NCBI GenBank assembly: GCA_020161535.1
Contig: JAIUNW010000005.1
Span: forward strand, 62,001-126,000
DNA: 64,000 nucleotides
Source: Bacteroidota bacterium
GTDB lineage: Bacteria; Bacteroidota; Bacteroidia; Chitinophagales; Chitinophagaceae
Direction of reading: 5' to 3'
Part shown: piece by piece, positions 16,698-25,925 of the stretch
How the letters are laid out: each line of letters opens with the position of its first letter
Position numbering within the stretch: position 1 is the first letter of the stretch
Translations under genes and position numbers: made by a program
The notes under the pieces: generated by a model
What the model was told of the DNA's origin: nothing
Databases searched by the model: none
What the model saw: only the letters and a program-made list of their open reading frames with translations

Positions 16698-19600
16698 ATG
16701 CATGCGAAAACAACACTGCTGAAAACAAAAGCAAAGGTAGCACTACTTTGTTTTTTGTTAAGCCTACATGGCTGGCTGCTCGCTTCACCTCCCGACGGCA
16801 TCGACCTGAGTAAAATGAAAATCTCGATCGAGCTGCGGAATGCCTCTTTAAAAACAGCCTTTCAAAAAATAGAGGCGGAAACACAATTGCCTTTTACCTA
16901 TCGTACCGAAGACATCCAGGCCGTAAACAATATCAGTTACAGCGCTAAAGACATCAGCGTGGAGAAATTGCTGGATGTATTGCTCAACAACACCGGGCTT
17001 AGCTATGAACTCGTGAATACCAATGTGCTCATACGACGAGTTAAGCTGGCCGACGGCGTAGCTATTGACCTTGCCGCCGACGGCAGCATCAGCGGAAAAA
17101 TTGTCAACGAAAAAGGAGAACCCGTATCGGGTGCCACCGTGCAATTGCTAAGAACCACGTTTGGTGTTGCCGCCGATACAGAAGGTAATTTTCGGCTGAA
17201 CAATGTGCCGCCGGGTTCGTATCGGTTGCGCGTATCAGCCGTTGGCTTTGGCACCATTGAACAAACGGTGGTGGTCAAAGACGGTGAAAACCGCAGCCTG
17301 TCACTGGTGCTGATCGATGACCAATCGAGTATGCAGGAAGTAACTGTTACGGCACTGGGTATCAAGCGCGAAAAACGCTCGCTCGGTTATTCAGCCCAAG
17401 AAGTGAAAGGTGACCTGCTGGCTGCCAGTCGACAAACCAATGTGGTGAATGCACTGCAAGGCCAGGCTGCCGGTTTGCAAATTAACTCCGGTGGCGGTGC
17501 GCCGGGACAAGGTGCAAAAATTGTGTTGCGTGGTATCAACTCACTCGATCCCAACCGCGATTTCCAACCGCTGTTTGTGGTGGATGGAATTCCGATCGAC
17601 AACACCACCGATGTGGCAGATGGCTCCAGCCTGAATGGCATGAGCAATCGTGCGGCCGATATCAACCCCGATGATATTGAGTCCATCAATATCCTGAAAG
17701 GTGGTGCAGCCACTGCGCTCTACGGACTACGCGCAGCCACAGGTGCTATCATCATTACCACCAAGTCGGGCAAAGCCGGTCAATTGCGTGGCAGTTTTAC
17801 GAGCACCATGAGCATCGATAATATCAACAAGTATCCGGAAACCCAAAAGACCTATAGCCAGGGATGGCTCAATAAATATGATCCCACCAGCTTCTGGCCA
17901 GCCTATGGCCCTACCGTAGCGGAGGCCAAAGCCGAAGACCCTACCCATCCTGATGCGCTCTTCAACAACTATAAACATGGTTATAAAACAGGTCGTTCTT
18001 ATAGAAACTCGTTGAACCTGTCGGGCGGTACCGAGAAAGCCATTTTCACGGCCGCTTTCTCTCAATTCAACCAGGAAGGCATCATGCCCTTTACCGACTA
18101 TAAAAACTACTCTGCCAAACTGGGCGGCGAATTTAAATTTTCCGACAAACTTCGGTTTGGCTCTTCGGTAAGCTATATTAAATCAGGTGGTCGCCGGGGC
18201 AATTCCGATCGCTACAACGAAAACCTGACTTATTTCTCCCCACGTTGGGATATCTGGGATTGGATCAATCCCGATGGAACCGAAAAGACCATTGTTGGCT
18301 CGGGCAACGACAACCCCATCTATGTATTGAACGGGAAAAAATACATCGACGATGTTGACCGGATGATCACCAACAGCCATCTTACCTATTCACCGGTAAA
18401 ATGGCTGGATATCAACTATCGGTTGGGCGTCGACCTGTACAATGATTTCCGCAGAGAAACAACACCGGCGCCCATCGGATTGCCGGATGAAATTTATCCG
18501 GCTTCCGACTTTGAATACGGTTATATCATGGAATATGCCATCCGCAACCGCGTATTCAACTCAACGCTGATGTTGAATTTCAAAAACAATATCGGCAAAC
18601 ACCTGACCTCGTCTTTTAAAATCGGTCACGATTTGTACAACACCAAACGCAGCAGTTTGTACGTGCGCGGCGATACTCTTGAAGTGCCGGGTTATTACAA
18701 CCTCAGTAGTACCAAAAAGAGAGTGGCCAACAATTACCAGCGCGACTATCGCATCATTGGTGTGTTTGCCGACTGGACATTGGATTGGGACAATTTTCTC
18801 TACCTGACGCTGACCGGCAGAAACGACTGGACCTCTACGCTCACCAAAGAGAATCGGTCGTTCTTTTATCCATCTGCCAGTTTGAGTTATGTGTTCTCAG
18901 AAAACCTGAAAGCACTGCCGGCCTGGTGGTCTTATGGCAAGGCTCGTTTTTCCGTGTCTAAGATCGGTAAAGACGCACCCGTGTATGCGCTCAGCCAGGG
19001 TTATGTGATCAATGATCCGCTGACGACTGGTGTACTGCCTTTTCAGTTAGACGATCAGATTGGCGACCGGAATATGCGGCCTGAGTTTACCACTTCATAT
19101 GAAGGCGGATTGGAACTACGCTTCCTGAAAAACAGGCTTGGCTTGGACCTGACCTACTATAACAACACGAGTAAAGACCTGATCATTCCGGTGAAAGTGC
19201 CGGTGACCAGTGGTTACGATGCCGTGTATCTCAATTCAGGTAGTATTCGCAACAAGGGCATCGAGATCAGTGTTTCCGGAACAGCGATTCAAACCAAAGA
19301 TTTCTCCTGGGATGTGCGCGCCAATTACACCGCCAACCGAAACAGGGTATTATCCATCTATCCTGATCTGACAGAAATCACCATCGCCAGCCAGTTTGGT
19401 TACCTGAGTTCAACGGTTACCCAGAAATACATTCCTGGCTATCCGGTGGGTGCTTTGTTTGGCAGAACTTATCAACGCTATTATGGCGGTGATAAAGAAG
19501 ATGTGGCCAACCTTGATAAAAGCAGGCCCATGGTCATTGGTGCCAATGGCTTCCCGGTTTTGAACCCCGCCAGTAAGCAGCAATACATCGCCAACTCGCA

Positions 19601-20156
19601 GCCAAAATGGATCGGCAGCCTGAGCAGCACACTCAAGTACAAAGGATTTAATCTTTATTTCCTGTTCGACACGCAACAGGGTGTGTATCGCTACAACCAG
19701 CTCGCCAATTTTATGGGTTCATTCGCTCTGCAGAAAGGGTCGGAGAACCGGAATGATATGCAGGTGTTTCCAGGTGTACTCGCCGATGGAACCCCCAATA
19801 CAAAAGAAGTTTGGTTGGGACAAGGTACGGGGCCCGATGGGGTGAATTATGGCAATGGTTATTATCGCAACTATTACCGTGGCGCGTCGGAAACTTTTAT
19901 TGAAGACGCTAGTTGGATCCGCTTGCGCACCTTGAGCCTGGGGTATAATATTCCGACAGATATTGTTCGCCGATCGAAGTTTCTGCAGAATGCCACCCTT
20001 ACTGCGACTGGCACCAATCTTTGGTTGAAAACCAAGTTCACTGGTTTTGATCCTGAATCAAGTTCTACCAGTTCAGGATCGGTATCAGACGGATTTGCCG
20101 GCTTCACCTACCCCGCTGTTCGCAGTTTCCTGTTGTCTTTGAATATTCAATTTTAA
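16698..20156 (+). CDS. SusC/RagA-type TonB-linked outer-membrane receptor
   Basis: A 1152-residue TonB-dependent transporter that would import an oligomer delivered by its SusD partner. Order: signal peptide (about 1-33), STN signalling domain (about 37-110, MKISIELRNASLKTAFQKIE), carboxypeptidase-D-like beta-sandwich (about 128-205, SGKIVNEKGEPVSGATVQLL), TonB box region, plug (about 215-350, with GGGAPGQGAKIVLRGINSL) and a 22-strand barrel ending in an aromatic C-terminus (SLNIQF). The STN domain fits regulation through the adjacent FecR and ECF sigma pair. The substrate is unknown: there are no glycoside hydrolases or peptidases in the operon. Confidence 0.93.
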   Translation: MHAKTTLLKTKAKVALLCFLLSLHGWLLASPPDGIDLSKMKISIELRNASLKTAFQKIEAETQLPFTYRTEDIQAVNNISYSAKDISVEKLLDVLLNNTGLSYELVNTNVLIRRVKLADGVAIDLAADGSISGKIVNEKGEPVSGATVQLLRTTFGVAADTEGNFRLNNVPPGSYRLRVSAVGFGTIEQTVVVKDGENRSLSLVLIDDQSSMQEVTVTALGIKREKRSLGYSAQEVKGDLLAASRQTNVVNALQGQAAGLQINSGGGAPGQGAKIVLRGINSLDPNRDFQPLFVVDGIPIDNTTDVADGSSLNGMSNRAADINPDDIESINILKGGAATALYGLRAATGAIIITTKSGKAGQLRGSFTSTMSIDNINKYPETQKTYSQGWLNKYDPTSFWPAYGPTVAEAKAEDPTHPDALFNNYKHGYKTGRSYRNSLNLSGGTEKAIFTAAFSQFNQEGIMPFTDYKNYSAKLGGEFKFSDKLRFGSSVSYIKSGGRRGNSDRYNENLTYFSPRWDIWDWINPDGTEKTIVGSGNDNPIYVLNGKKYIDDVDRMITNSHLTYSPVKWLDINYRLGVDLYNDFRRETTPAPIGLPDEIYPASDFEYGYIMEYAIRNRVFNSTLMLNFKNNIGKHLTSSFKIGHDLYNTKRSSLYVRGDTLEVPGYYNLSSTKKRVANNYQRDYRIIGVFADWTLDWDNFLYLTLTGRNDWTSTLTKENRSFFYPSASLSYVFSENLKALPAWWSYGKARFSVSKIGKDAPVYALSQGYVINDPLTTGVLPFQLDDQIGDRNMRPEFTTSYEGGLELRFLKNRLGLDLTYYNNTSKDLIIPVKVPVTSGYDAVYLNSGSIRNKGIEISVSGTAIQTKDFSWDVRANYTANRNRVLSIYPDLTEITIASQFGYLSSTVTQKYIPGYPVGALFGRTYQRYYGGDKEDVANLDKSRPMVIGANGFPVLNPASKQQYIANSQPKWIGSLSSTLKYKGFNLYFLFDTQQGVYRYNQLANFMGSFALQKGSENRNDMQVFPGVLADGTPNTKEVWLGQGTGPDGVNYGNGYYRNYYRGASETFIEDASWIRLRTLSLGYNIPTDIVRRSKFLQNATLTATGTNLWLKTKFTGFDPESSSTSSGSVSDGFAGFTYPAVRSFLLSLNIQF

Positions 20157-20168
20157 AACCCAGTCAAC

Positions 20169-21578
20169 ATGAAAAAATATTTCTTTTGGATTTTCGCCGC
20201 GGTGTTTAGCATGGGCTTGACCGGGTGTTCCAAATACCTCGACAAACTGGATAACCCCAATCTCGTCAGCGATCCGCCGCTGGATGGACTGCTTACCCAG
20301 AATACGCTGCAAACCGGTAGCAATTCTTATCGCATGGGCTACAATGTTTCTTACTATGTGCAATACCAGGCATCCAGTTCTCAGGCCAGTGATATTGATA
20401 TCTACAATGAAGTAGATCTCAGCAGTACCTGGACCAATTTCTATTCTGCCATGATGAACATCAAACAGATGAATGATATAGCCGCTTCAAAAGGCGCCAG
20501 CTATCACCTGGGTGTTGGCAAAATCATGATGGCGTATAACCTAAACATGCTGATCAATAGTTTTGGCGATGTGCCATACAGTGATGCCTTAAAAGGCTCA
20601 GATGCATTGGTACCTGGTTTCGATAGCCAGGAGGCCTTGCACGACACCTGCCTGCAACTGTTGGAGGATGGTATTGTTGAACTACAAAAAACTGGTAATA
20701 TCCAGGCCCTTGGTTCTGCCAGCGACCTGATACATGGGGGCAGTTTGTCGGCCTGGATCAAAACCGCCTATGCACTCAAAGCACGTTTCTTAAACCAATT
20801 TTCCAAAACCGCTTCGTACAATCCTACCGAAATACTCAGCACACTCGATGATGCTTACAGCAGCAACAGCGATGACGCGGCACTAACGGTATTCACCAGC
20901 CGAAGTTTGTGGAACCAGGTGGCGTATAACAATACCGTTCTTTTGCTCGATGGCTGGTTAAGCACCCAATTTGTAAACGCAACCAATGGCACGAATTATG
21001 GTGTGGTTGATCCGCGCCTGCCGCTGATTGCCACCCTGACCAAATTCGGCGATTATCGTGGCACCCGCAATGGTGCAGGCCGCATTGGTACGGGCACCGA
21101 CGATGAAGAATCTTATCTCTCGGTAAATGGTTTCTACTCCAAAGGCAATGCGCCGCTTTGGCTGGTAACTTATGCAGAGATGAAATTCATTGAAGCCGAA
21201 GCTGCTTTCCGCAATGGCGACACCGAGCGTGCTTACGACGCCTATATCGCCGGCATCACGGCGAATATGACCAAAGTGGGTGTCAGCGGTACGGATATGG
21301 CGGCATATCTCGCCAATCCGGCGGTGGGTGTGGGTGCATCGAATATCAGCCTCGACTTAATCTTCAAGGAAAAATATGTAGCCATGTTCCTTAACCCCGA
21401 AGCCTGGGTGGATGCACGTCGCTATGATTATAAGTACAAGAATTTCGCACTGCCGCAGGGTGCTTCGTTGAGCACTTTCATACGCCGCATCAACTACCCA
21501 ACGGTAGAAATTAGTCGCAATGGCGCAAATGTGCCAACGATTACTGGATTGGATGAACGCCTGGTCTGGGACCAGTAA
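20169..21578 (+). CDS. SusD/RagB-type surface nutrient-binding lipoprotein
   Basis: The 469-residue partner of the SusC receptor, starting 12 bp after it. A lipoprotein signal (VFSMGLTGC, lipid Cys at about 20, followed by SKYLDKLDNPN) anchors it at the outer membrane surface. The body is the helical TPR-like SusD fold, with typical SWIKTAYALKARFLNQF and EAWVDARRYDY segments, and the C-terminal YPTVEISRNG region. It belongs to the SusD-like subfamily common beside short peptide or glycan utilisation systems. It closes the operon; a strong hairpin follows at 21675. Confidence 0.93.
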   Translation: MKKYFFWIFAAVFSMGLTGCSKYLDKLDNPNLVSDPPLDGLLTQNTLQTGSNSYRMGYNVSYYVQYQASSSQASDIDIYNEVDLSSTWTNFYSAMMNIKQMNDIAASKGASYHLGVGKIMMAYNLNMLINSFGDVPYSDALKGSDALVPGFDSQEALHDTCLQLLEDGIVELQKTGNIQALGSASDLIHGGSLSAWIKTAYALKARFLNQFSKTASYNPTEILSTLDDAYSSNSDDAALTVFTSRSLWNQVAYNNTVLLLDGWLSTQFVNATNGTNYGVVDPRLPLIATLTKFGDYRGTRNGAGRIGTGTDDEESYLSVNGFYSKGNAPLWLVTYAEMKFIEAEAAFRNGDTERAYDAYIAGITANMTKVGVSGTDMAAYLANPAVGVGASNISLDLIFKEKYVAMFLNPEAWVDARRYDYKYKNFALPQGASLSTFIRRINYPTVEISRNGANVPTITGLDERLVWDQ

Positions 21579-21594
21579 AGCGTTTGCTGTGGAA

Positions 21595-21672
21595 TTGATT
21601 TGTTCAAATCAAAAAAGTTCGACTCGTTCTAAACAAAAGTTAGATTCATTCCGAACCGATTGATTCAATCAA
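21595..21672. repeat. Two short palindromes downstream of susD
   Basis: TTGATTTG-TT-CAAATCAA (21595-21612) and TTGATT-C-AATCAA (21660-21672) share the half-site TTGATT. They flank an A-rich 50-bp spacer between susD and the rho-independent hairpin. They may be binding sites or A-rich parts of the terminator region; neither has a T-run on the plus strand. Confidence 0.45.
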
Positions 21673-21674
21673 AA

Positions 21675-21713
21675 ATAGAAAGGCCCCTGGTGCATTACCA
21701 GGGGCCTTTCTAT
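21675..21713. terminator. Bidirectional rho-independent terminator
   Basis: A perfect 17-bp stem (ATAGAAAGGCCCCTGGT pairing with ACCAGGGGCCTTTCTAT) with loop GCATT. A/T-rich flanks on both sides allow it to end transcription from susD (plus) and from the desaturase gene (minus), which converge on it. Confidence 0.9.
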
Positions 21714-21762
21714 ATGTCAATTTACGTAGTAGGACTACTTTTTTAATAGCCAAGTCTTTCTC

Positions 21763-22557
21763 TTACGCCACACGCTCTTTCTTCACATCGCCGATTTCCT
21801 TAATCGGCTCTTCTACTTCTACCACCAGTTTATTCAACCGAATGATACCGGTAAGGTTCAACAATTTCATAATCTGGTAAGTAGGATCCAATTCAAACCA
21901 CTTGCGGGCAAAATTGGGATTGGTGCCTTGCTTGTGGTGGTTGTTCTGGAACAATTCACCCAGCAGGAAAATACCCCAGGGCTCCGAGTTCTTGGAATGG
22001 TCGTCGTTTTTGTAATTGGCGTAACCGTATTTATGTCCGCACCAGTTTACAATCGCACCCTGAATTGGCCCCATCAAAAAATGAATTGGCAACAACAGGA
22101 ACCACCACATATTGGGCGCAAACACGATGTAAATAGTCGTGTACAAAGCAGCAAAAAACAGCCTGGTCCAGATATTGTCGGCAAAACGATCCAGCTTTTC
22201 CCAGATAGGCAGGTACTCGTGGGTGAATTGTGGCTCGGGCATATTCTTGCGCGTTACAAACGCATTGTAGATATTACGGGTATGCATCATCATGCCCATT
22301 ACATCTTTGAAGAAATGCGGACTATGCGGATCTTTTTCCGTATCGCTATAAGCATGGTGCATGCGGTGCATAACACCATAGGCACGCGGCACCAGGTAAG
22401 AAGATCCTTGTGTTACCCAGGTTGACAAATAAAAAACACGCTCCCAGTTTTTACTGGTCGTGTACATTTGGTGGGACGCAAACCGGTGTAAAAAGAAGGT
22501 GTGAAAAAACAAAGAGAGAAACCAGTGTGCGAAGAAAAATGTGAGGATAACAGCCAT
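21763..22557 (-). CDS. Membrane fatty-acid / acyl-CoA desaturase
   Basis: A 264-residue di-iron membrane desaturase that would introduce a double bond into acyl chains, probably at delta-9, to adjust membrane fluidity. The three histidine boxes are visible: HRFASH (24-29), HRMHH (64-68) and NNHHKQ (205-210). Hydrophobic pairs lie at about 3-22 and 130-168. It is monocistronic, with a -7-like element 25 bp upstream and a shared terminator downstream. The exact regioselectivity and substrate (acyl-CoA, acyl-ACP or lipid) cannot be read from sequence. Confidence 0.9.
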   Translation of the reverse strand: MAVILTFFFAHWFLSLFFHTFFLHRFASHQMYTTSKNWERVFYLSTWVTQGSSYLVPRAYGVMHRMHHAYSDTEKDPHSPHFFKDVMGMMMHTRNIYNAFVTRKNMPEPQFTHEYLPIWEKLDRFADNIWTRLFFAALYTTIYIVFAPNMWWFLLLPIHFLMGPIQGAIVNWCGHKYGYANYKNDDHSKNSEPWGIFLLGELFQNNHHKQGTNPNFARKWFELDPTYQIMKLLNLTGIIRLNKLVVEVEEPIKEIGDVKKERVA

Positions 22558-22581
22558 GCTAAGCGTTTAAAAAATGAGACG

Positions 22582-22589
22582 CAAATATA
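22582..22589 (-). promoter_or_regulatory. Putative -7 element of the desaturase gene
   Basis: On the minus strand TATATTTG matches the Bacteroidota -7 consensus TAnnTTTG, 25 bp before the desaturase start. No convincing -33 TTTG was found. Confidence 0.45.
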
Positions 22590-22607
22590 CGTCATTTGAA
22601 GCACCTG

Positions 22608-24230
22608 TCACGGGAGGCGTACCCGCCTGAGTTCCAATAAGTTCAGGCTGTTTGGGGCAAATCCTTCCACCTGGTTTTGCACCAACCAGCAAGCCTCGTC
22701 GTACCAAAGGGGAATGATCGGTGCATCTCGCACCAGCAACCGGTCCATTTCCTGGTACAGCGCATACCGCTGGCTATCGCGGGTTTCCAGCAAGGCCTGT
22801 TCGTATAACCGATCATAAGCCGGGTTGTTGTACCGGGTATAATTTGGCGGCGCAGGATTTTTAGAATAGAACACACCCAGGTAATTTTCCGCATCGGGAT
22901 AATCAGCAATCCAGGAGCCGCGAAAGAACAAAGCCTTCGACTGGGCGGTTTGCTCCAACAGAAAACTTTTTTGCAACACATCGACCTTCACATTAAAACC
23001 ATTTTCATTCAACTCATGCGCTATATAACTTCCCAACTCGGCATATTGTGGAATGGTTAGCAATACAAATACCGGCAGTCCCTTCCCCTCGCCAAACCCT
23101 GCCTGCTGCAATAAGATCCGAGCAGAGTCGGGCATATAACGGTAACCCCTAACCGCATTTTCATCAAACGACGGCAACCCGTCGGGTATAAAACCACTCT
23201 CGGCGGGTTTGCCGATGGAATTGCGCAGGTACAACATCATTTTCCTGCGATCGAATGCATAATTCATCGCCTGTCGCACCGCCCGGATGCGCAAAGGCGA
23301 TGATTCCACCAGCGGATTACTACTATCCGACAAAATCCCGATGTATTCCGTATTGAGATAGGCATGTTTTTTCAGTTGAAGTTTGGCAACCCACTCTTCG
23401 CGGAGTTCGCCATTTTTTTGCAGCACTTCGTCTTTAAACGAAGCATCGATATCATTGATAAAATCAATCTGCTGTTGTCGGAAAAGCAAAAACTCGGCGG
23501 CCTTGCTGTCGTTAAAACTAACCTTCACCCCTTTTACATAGGGCAACGAACGGCCCGCGCTGTCTTTTTCAAAATAATGCTCATTGCGCGGCAGCAACAG
23601 GGTTTGCCCTTCTTCCCAGGCCAGGAACCGGAAAGGGCCGGTGCCAACAGGGTGCGCGCGAAATTGCTGCTGGTACATCACCACCGCCTCTTGCGGAATG
23701 ATCGAACAATACTGCATACTGAGAATGCCCAGAATCGGTGGGAAAGCCCGGTACAGCCGCAACTCAAACACCGAATCATTTACGGCTACAAATCCACTGT
23801 CCAGCGACAGCTTTCCATTGAATATCCAGGCGCCGCTGCTGGCCGTGGAGGGATCCATAATGCGTCGCAGGCTGTATGCAATATCAGCCGCCAACATTTT
23901 GCGCCCCTTGCCGCCGGGAAAACAGGCGTCGTCGTGAAAGTAGACATCATCGCGCAGGAAGAAACGATAGGTTTTGCCTTCGTTGCTGATCTCCCAACGG
24001 GTGGCCAGTGAAGGCGCTATTTCCAGCTTGTCATTTACTTCTACCAGGGTGTTAAAAAGCTGGTGGGCCGTCCACATCACCGACTGGCTTTTGGCAAAAG
24101 CAGGATCAAGGGTGGCAACGCCTGAGCTTTCGTTGTACCGAAAAAAACCGGCATCGTTGCGACGGCCACCACAGGCCATCAACAAACCAGAAAGACAACA
24201 AAATAAGACCAGCCGACGGCAATTATCCAT
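22608..24230 (-). CDS. Peptide/solute-binding lipoprotein of the DppA/OppA (SBP family 5) type
   Basis: The product would bind peptides or similar ligands for an ABC importer. Residues 1-20 are a lipoprotein signal (CLSGLLMAC, followed by GGRRND). The body of 540 residues shows family features: SGVATLDPAFAKSQSVMWTA near the N-terminus, the long two-lobed domain, and FRGSWIADYPDAENYLGVFY in the C-terminal half. ATG 24230 is chosen because it begins the signal peptide. No permease or ATPase genes are adjacent, so its transporter must be encoded elsewhere. It is divergent from the M1 peptidase gene by only 36 bp; a joint role in peptide use is possible but unproven. Confidence 0.85.
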   Translation of the reverse strand: MDNCRRLVLFCCLSGLLMACGGRRNDAGFFRYNESSGVATLDPAFAKSQSVMWTAHQLFNTLVEVNDKLEIAPSLATRWEISNEGKTYRFFLRDDVYFHDDACFPGGKGRKMLAADIAYSLRRIMDPSTASSGAWIFNGKLSLDSGFVAVNDSVFELRLYRAFPPILGILSMQYCSIIPQEAVVMYQQQFRAHPVGTGPFRFLAWEEGQTLLLPRNEHYFEKDSAGRSLPYVKGVKVSFNDSKAAEFLLFRQQQIDFINDIDASFKDEVLQKNGELREEWVAKLQLKKHAYLNTEYIGILSDSSNPLVESSPLRIRAVRQAMNYAFDRRKMMLYLRNSIGKPAESGFIPDGLPSFDENAVRGYRYMPDSARILLQQAGFGEGKGLPVFVLLTIPQYAELGSYIAHELNENGFNVKVDVLQKSFLLEQTAQSKALFFRGSWIADYPDAENYLGVFYSKNPAPPNYTRYNNPAYDRLYEQALLETRDSQRYALYQEMDRLLVRDAPIIPLWYDEACWLVQNQVEGFAPNSLNLLELRRVRLP

Positions 24231-24266
24231 GTAAAAGAAAGCTCGTAAAGCACTTATATTTACCAC

Positions 24267-25925
24267 ATGCAACTTACCAATTTCAAGAGATCATGCCAGC
24301 TAATTATTTGTTTGCTGGTGCTTCATTTCGCCACACAGGCCCAGCCTCTTTCCAAAAGAGGCGAACTCACGCACCAGGATACCCTACGCGGCAGCCTCAA
24401 TGCCGAACGTACCTGGTGGGATGTACTTCGTTACGATATCAGTGTAACCCCCGATTACGACAGCAAAACCATTGCTGGTGAAGTAAACCTCGGTTTCAAA
24501 GTAATCACCGAAGCAGGCCCGATGCAGATCGACCTGCAAGCGCCCATGAACCTAACCGGCGCAACGTTGAATGGCAAGGCCATTTCCTTTACCCGCGAAG
24601 GCAATGCCTGGCACCTGGCCATCACCGAAAAACTGCCCATTGGCAGTCAGCAGATCATCAATCTGGCATTTGCCGGTAAGCCAAGAGAAGCGATTCGTCC
24701 GCCGTGGGACGGCGGCTGGATCTGGACCAAAGACCGTGCGGGCAATCCCTGGATGAGCGTGGCCTGCCAGGGCCTCGGCGCCAGTGTTTGGTATCCTTGC
24801 AAAGACCACCAAAGCGATGAACCTGATAACGGCGCTTCGTTGCGCATGATCGTACCAAAAGACCTGGTGGCCGTGGGCAACGGTCGACTCATATCGACCA
24901 AAGACGCGGGCCATGGTAAAACCGAATTTTTATGGGAAGTGAAGAACCCGATCAACAACTACGATATCATTCCATATATCGGTAAATATACCAGTTGGAA
25001 CGACAGCTTCCAGGGCGAAAAGGGCAAACTCGATTTGCAATTTTGGGTACTTACCGAAGACCTGGCGGCTGCCAAAAAACAATTCGTCCAGGTAAAACCC
25101 ATGCTGCAATGTTTCGAACACTGGTTTGGCCCCTATCCTTTTTATGAGGATGGCTATAAACTGGTGCAGGCGCCCCATCTCGGCATGGAACACCAAAGTG
25201 CGGTGGCCTATGGTAATAAATTCCAGAACGGCTACCTGGGCCGCGATTTGAGTGGCACGGGCTGGGGCTTAAAATGGGATTTCATCATCGTACATGAAAG
25301 CGGTCACGAATGGTTTGGTAACAACGTGACCACGCGCGATGTAGCTGATATGTGGGTACACGAAGGGTTTACCAATTACAGCGAAACCATTTTCACCGAG
25401 TGCCAGGACGGTCATGCCGCCGCCATGGAATATATTGCCGGTGTTCGGAACGGCATCCGCAACGATATACCCATTATTGGTTTGTACGGCGTGAACAAAG
25501 AAGGCAGCGGCGATATGTATCCCAAGGCAGCCAATATGATTCACTACGTGCGGCAATTGCTGAAAGACGATGAAAAATTCAGGCAGATGTTGCGCGGCAT
25601 CAACAAAACCTATTATCACAAAGTCACTTCTTCGGCGGAAATAGAAGCATATATCAGTAAAACCGTGGGTCGCGATCTTACGCCATTGTTTGATCAATAT
25701 TTACGAAGCATTAAAATTCCAGAATTTCAGTACAGCGCCAACAATGGAACCATCTCCTATCGTTGGCGAAATGTGGTGCCCGGATTCAATTTGCCGGTGA
25801 AAGTGAAAATAGACGGCAATGAAGTTTGGCTGACGCCGACAGAAGAATGGCAAACAATGCAATCGCCCGCCACTGAAATTACCGTTGATAAAAACTTCTA
25901 CGTAACCACAAAAAAGCAGGACTAG
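24267..25925 (+). CDS. Secreted M1-family metallopeptidase (aminopeptidase)
   Basis: A 552-residue zinc aminopeptidase of the M1 (gluzincin) family. The signal peptide is about residues 1-25 (LIICLLVLHFATQAQ). The N-terminal beta domain (about 45-250) leads to the exopeptidase motif GMEHQ (about 310) and the zinc site HESGHEWFG (H343, E344, H347) with third ligand E366 in HEGFTNYSE. It lacks the long C-terminal helical domain of classical M1 enzymes and ends with a short beta region, as many Bacteroidota members do. It is probably periplasmic, releasing N-terminal residues from peptides. Its promoter overlaps that of the divergent binding-protein gene. Confidence 0.92.
   Translation: MQLTNFKRSCQLIICLLVLHFATQAQPLSKRGELTHQDTLRGSLNAERTWWDVLRYDISVTPDYDSKTIAGEVNLGFKVITEAGPMQIDLQAPMNLTGATLNGKAISFTREGNAWHLAITEKLPIGSQQIINLAFAGKPREAIRPPWDGGWIWTKDRAGNPWMSVACQGLGASVWYPCKDHQSDEPDNGASLRMIVPKDLVAVGNGRLISTKDAGHGKTEFLWEVKNPINNYDIIPYIGKYTSWNDSFQGEKGKLDLQFWVLTEDLAAAKKQFVQVKPMLQCFEHWFGPYPFYEDGYKLVQAPHLGMEHQSAVAYGNKFQNGYLGRDLSGTGWGLKWDFIIVHESGHEWFGNNVTTRDVADMWVHEGFTNYSETIFTECQDGHAAAMEYIAGVRNGIRNDIPIIGLYGVNKEGSGDMYPKAANMIHYVRQLLKDDEKFRQMLRGINKTYYHKVTSSAEIEAYISKTVGRDLTPLFDQYLRSIKIPEFQYSANNGTISYRWRNVVPGFNLPVKVKIDGNEVWLTPTEEWQTMQSPATEITVDKNFYVTTKKQD

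Noticed and set aside
16698..21578. A classical polysaccharide utilisation locus with degrading enzymes
   Set aside because: No carbohydrate-active enzyme gene follows SusD; only the signalling and uptake part is present.
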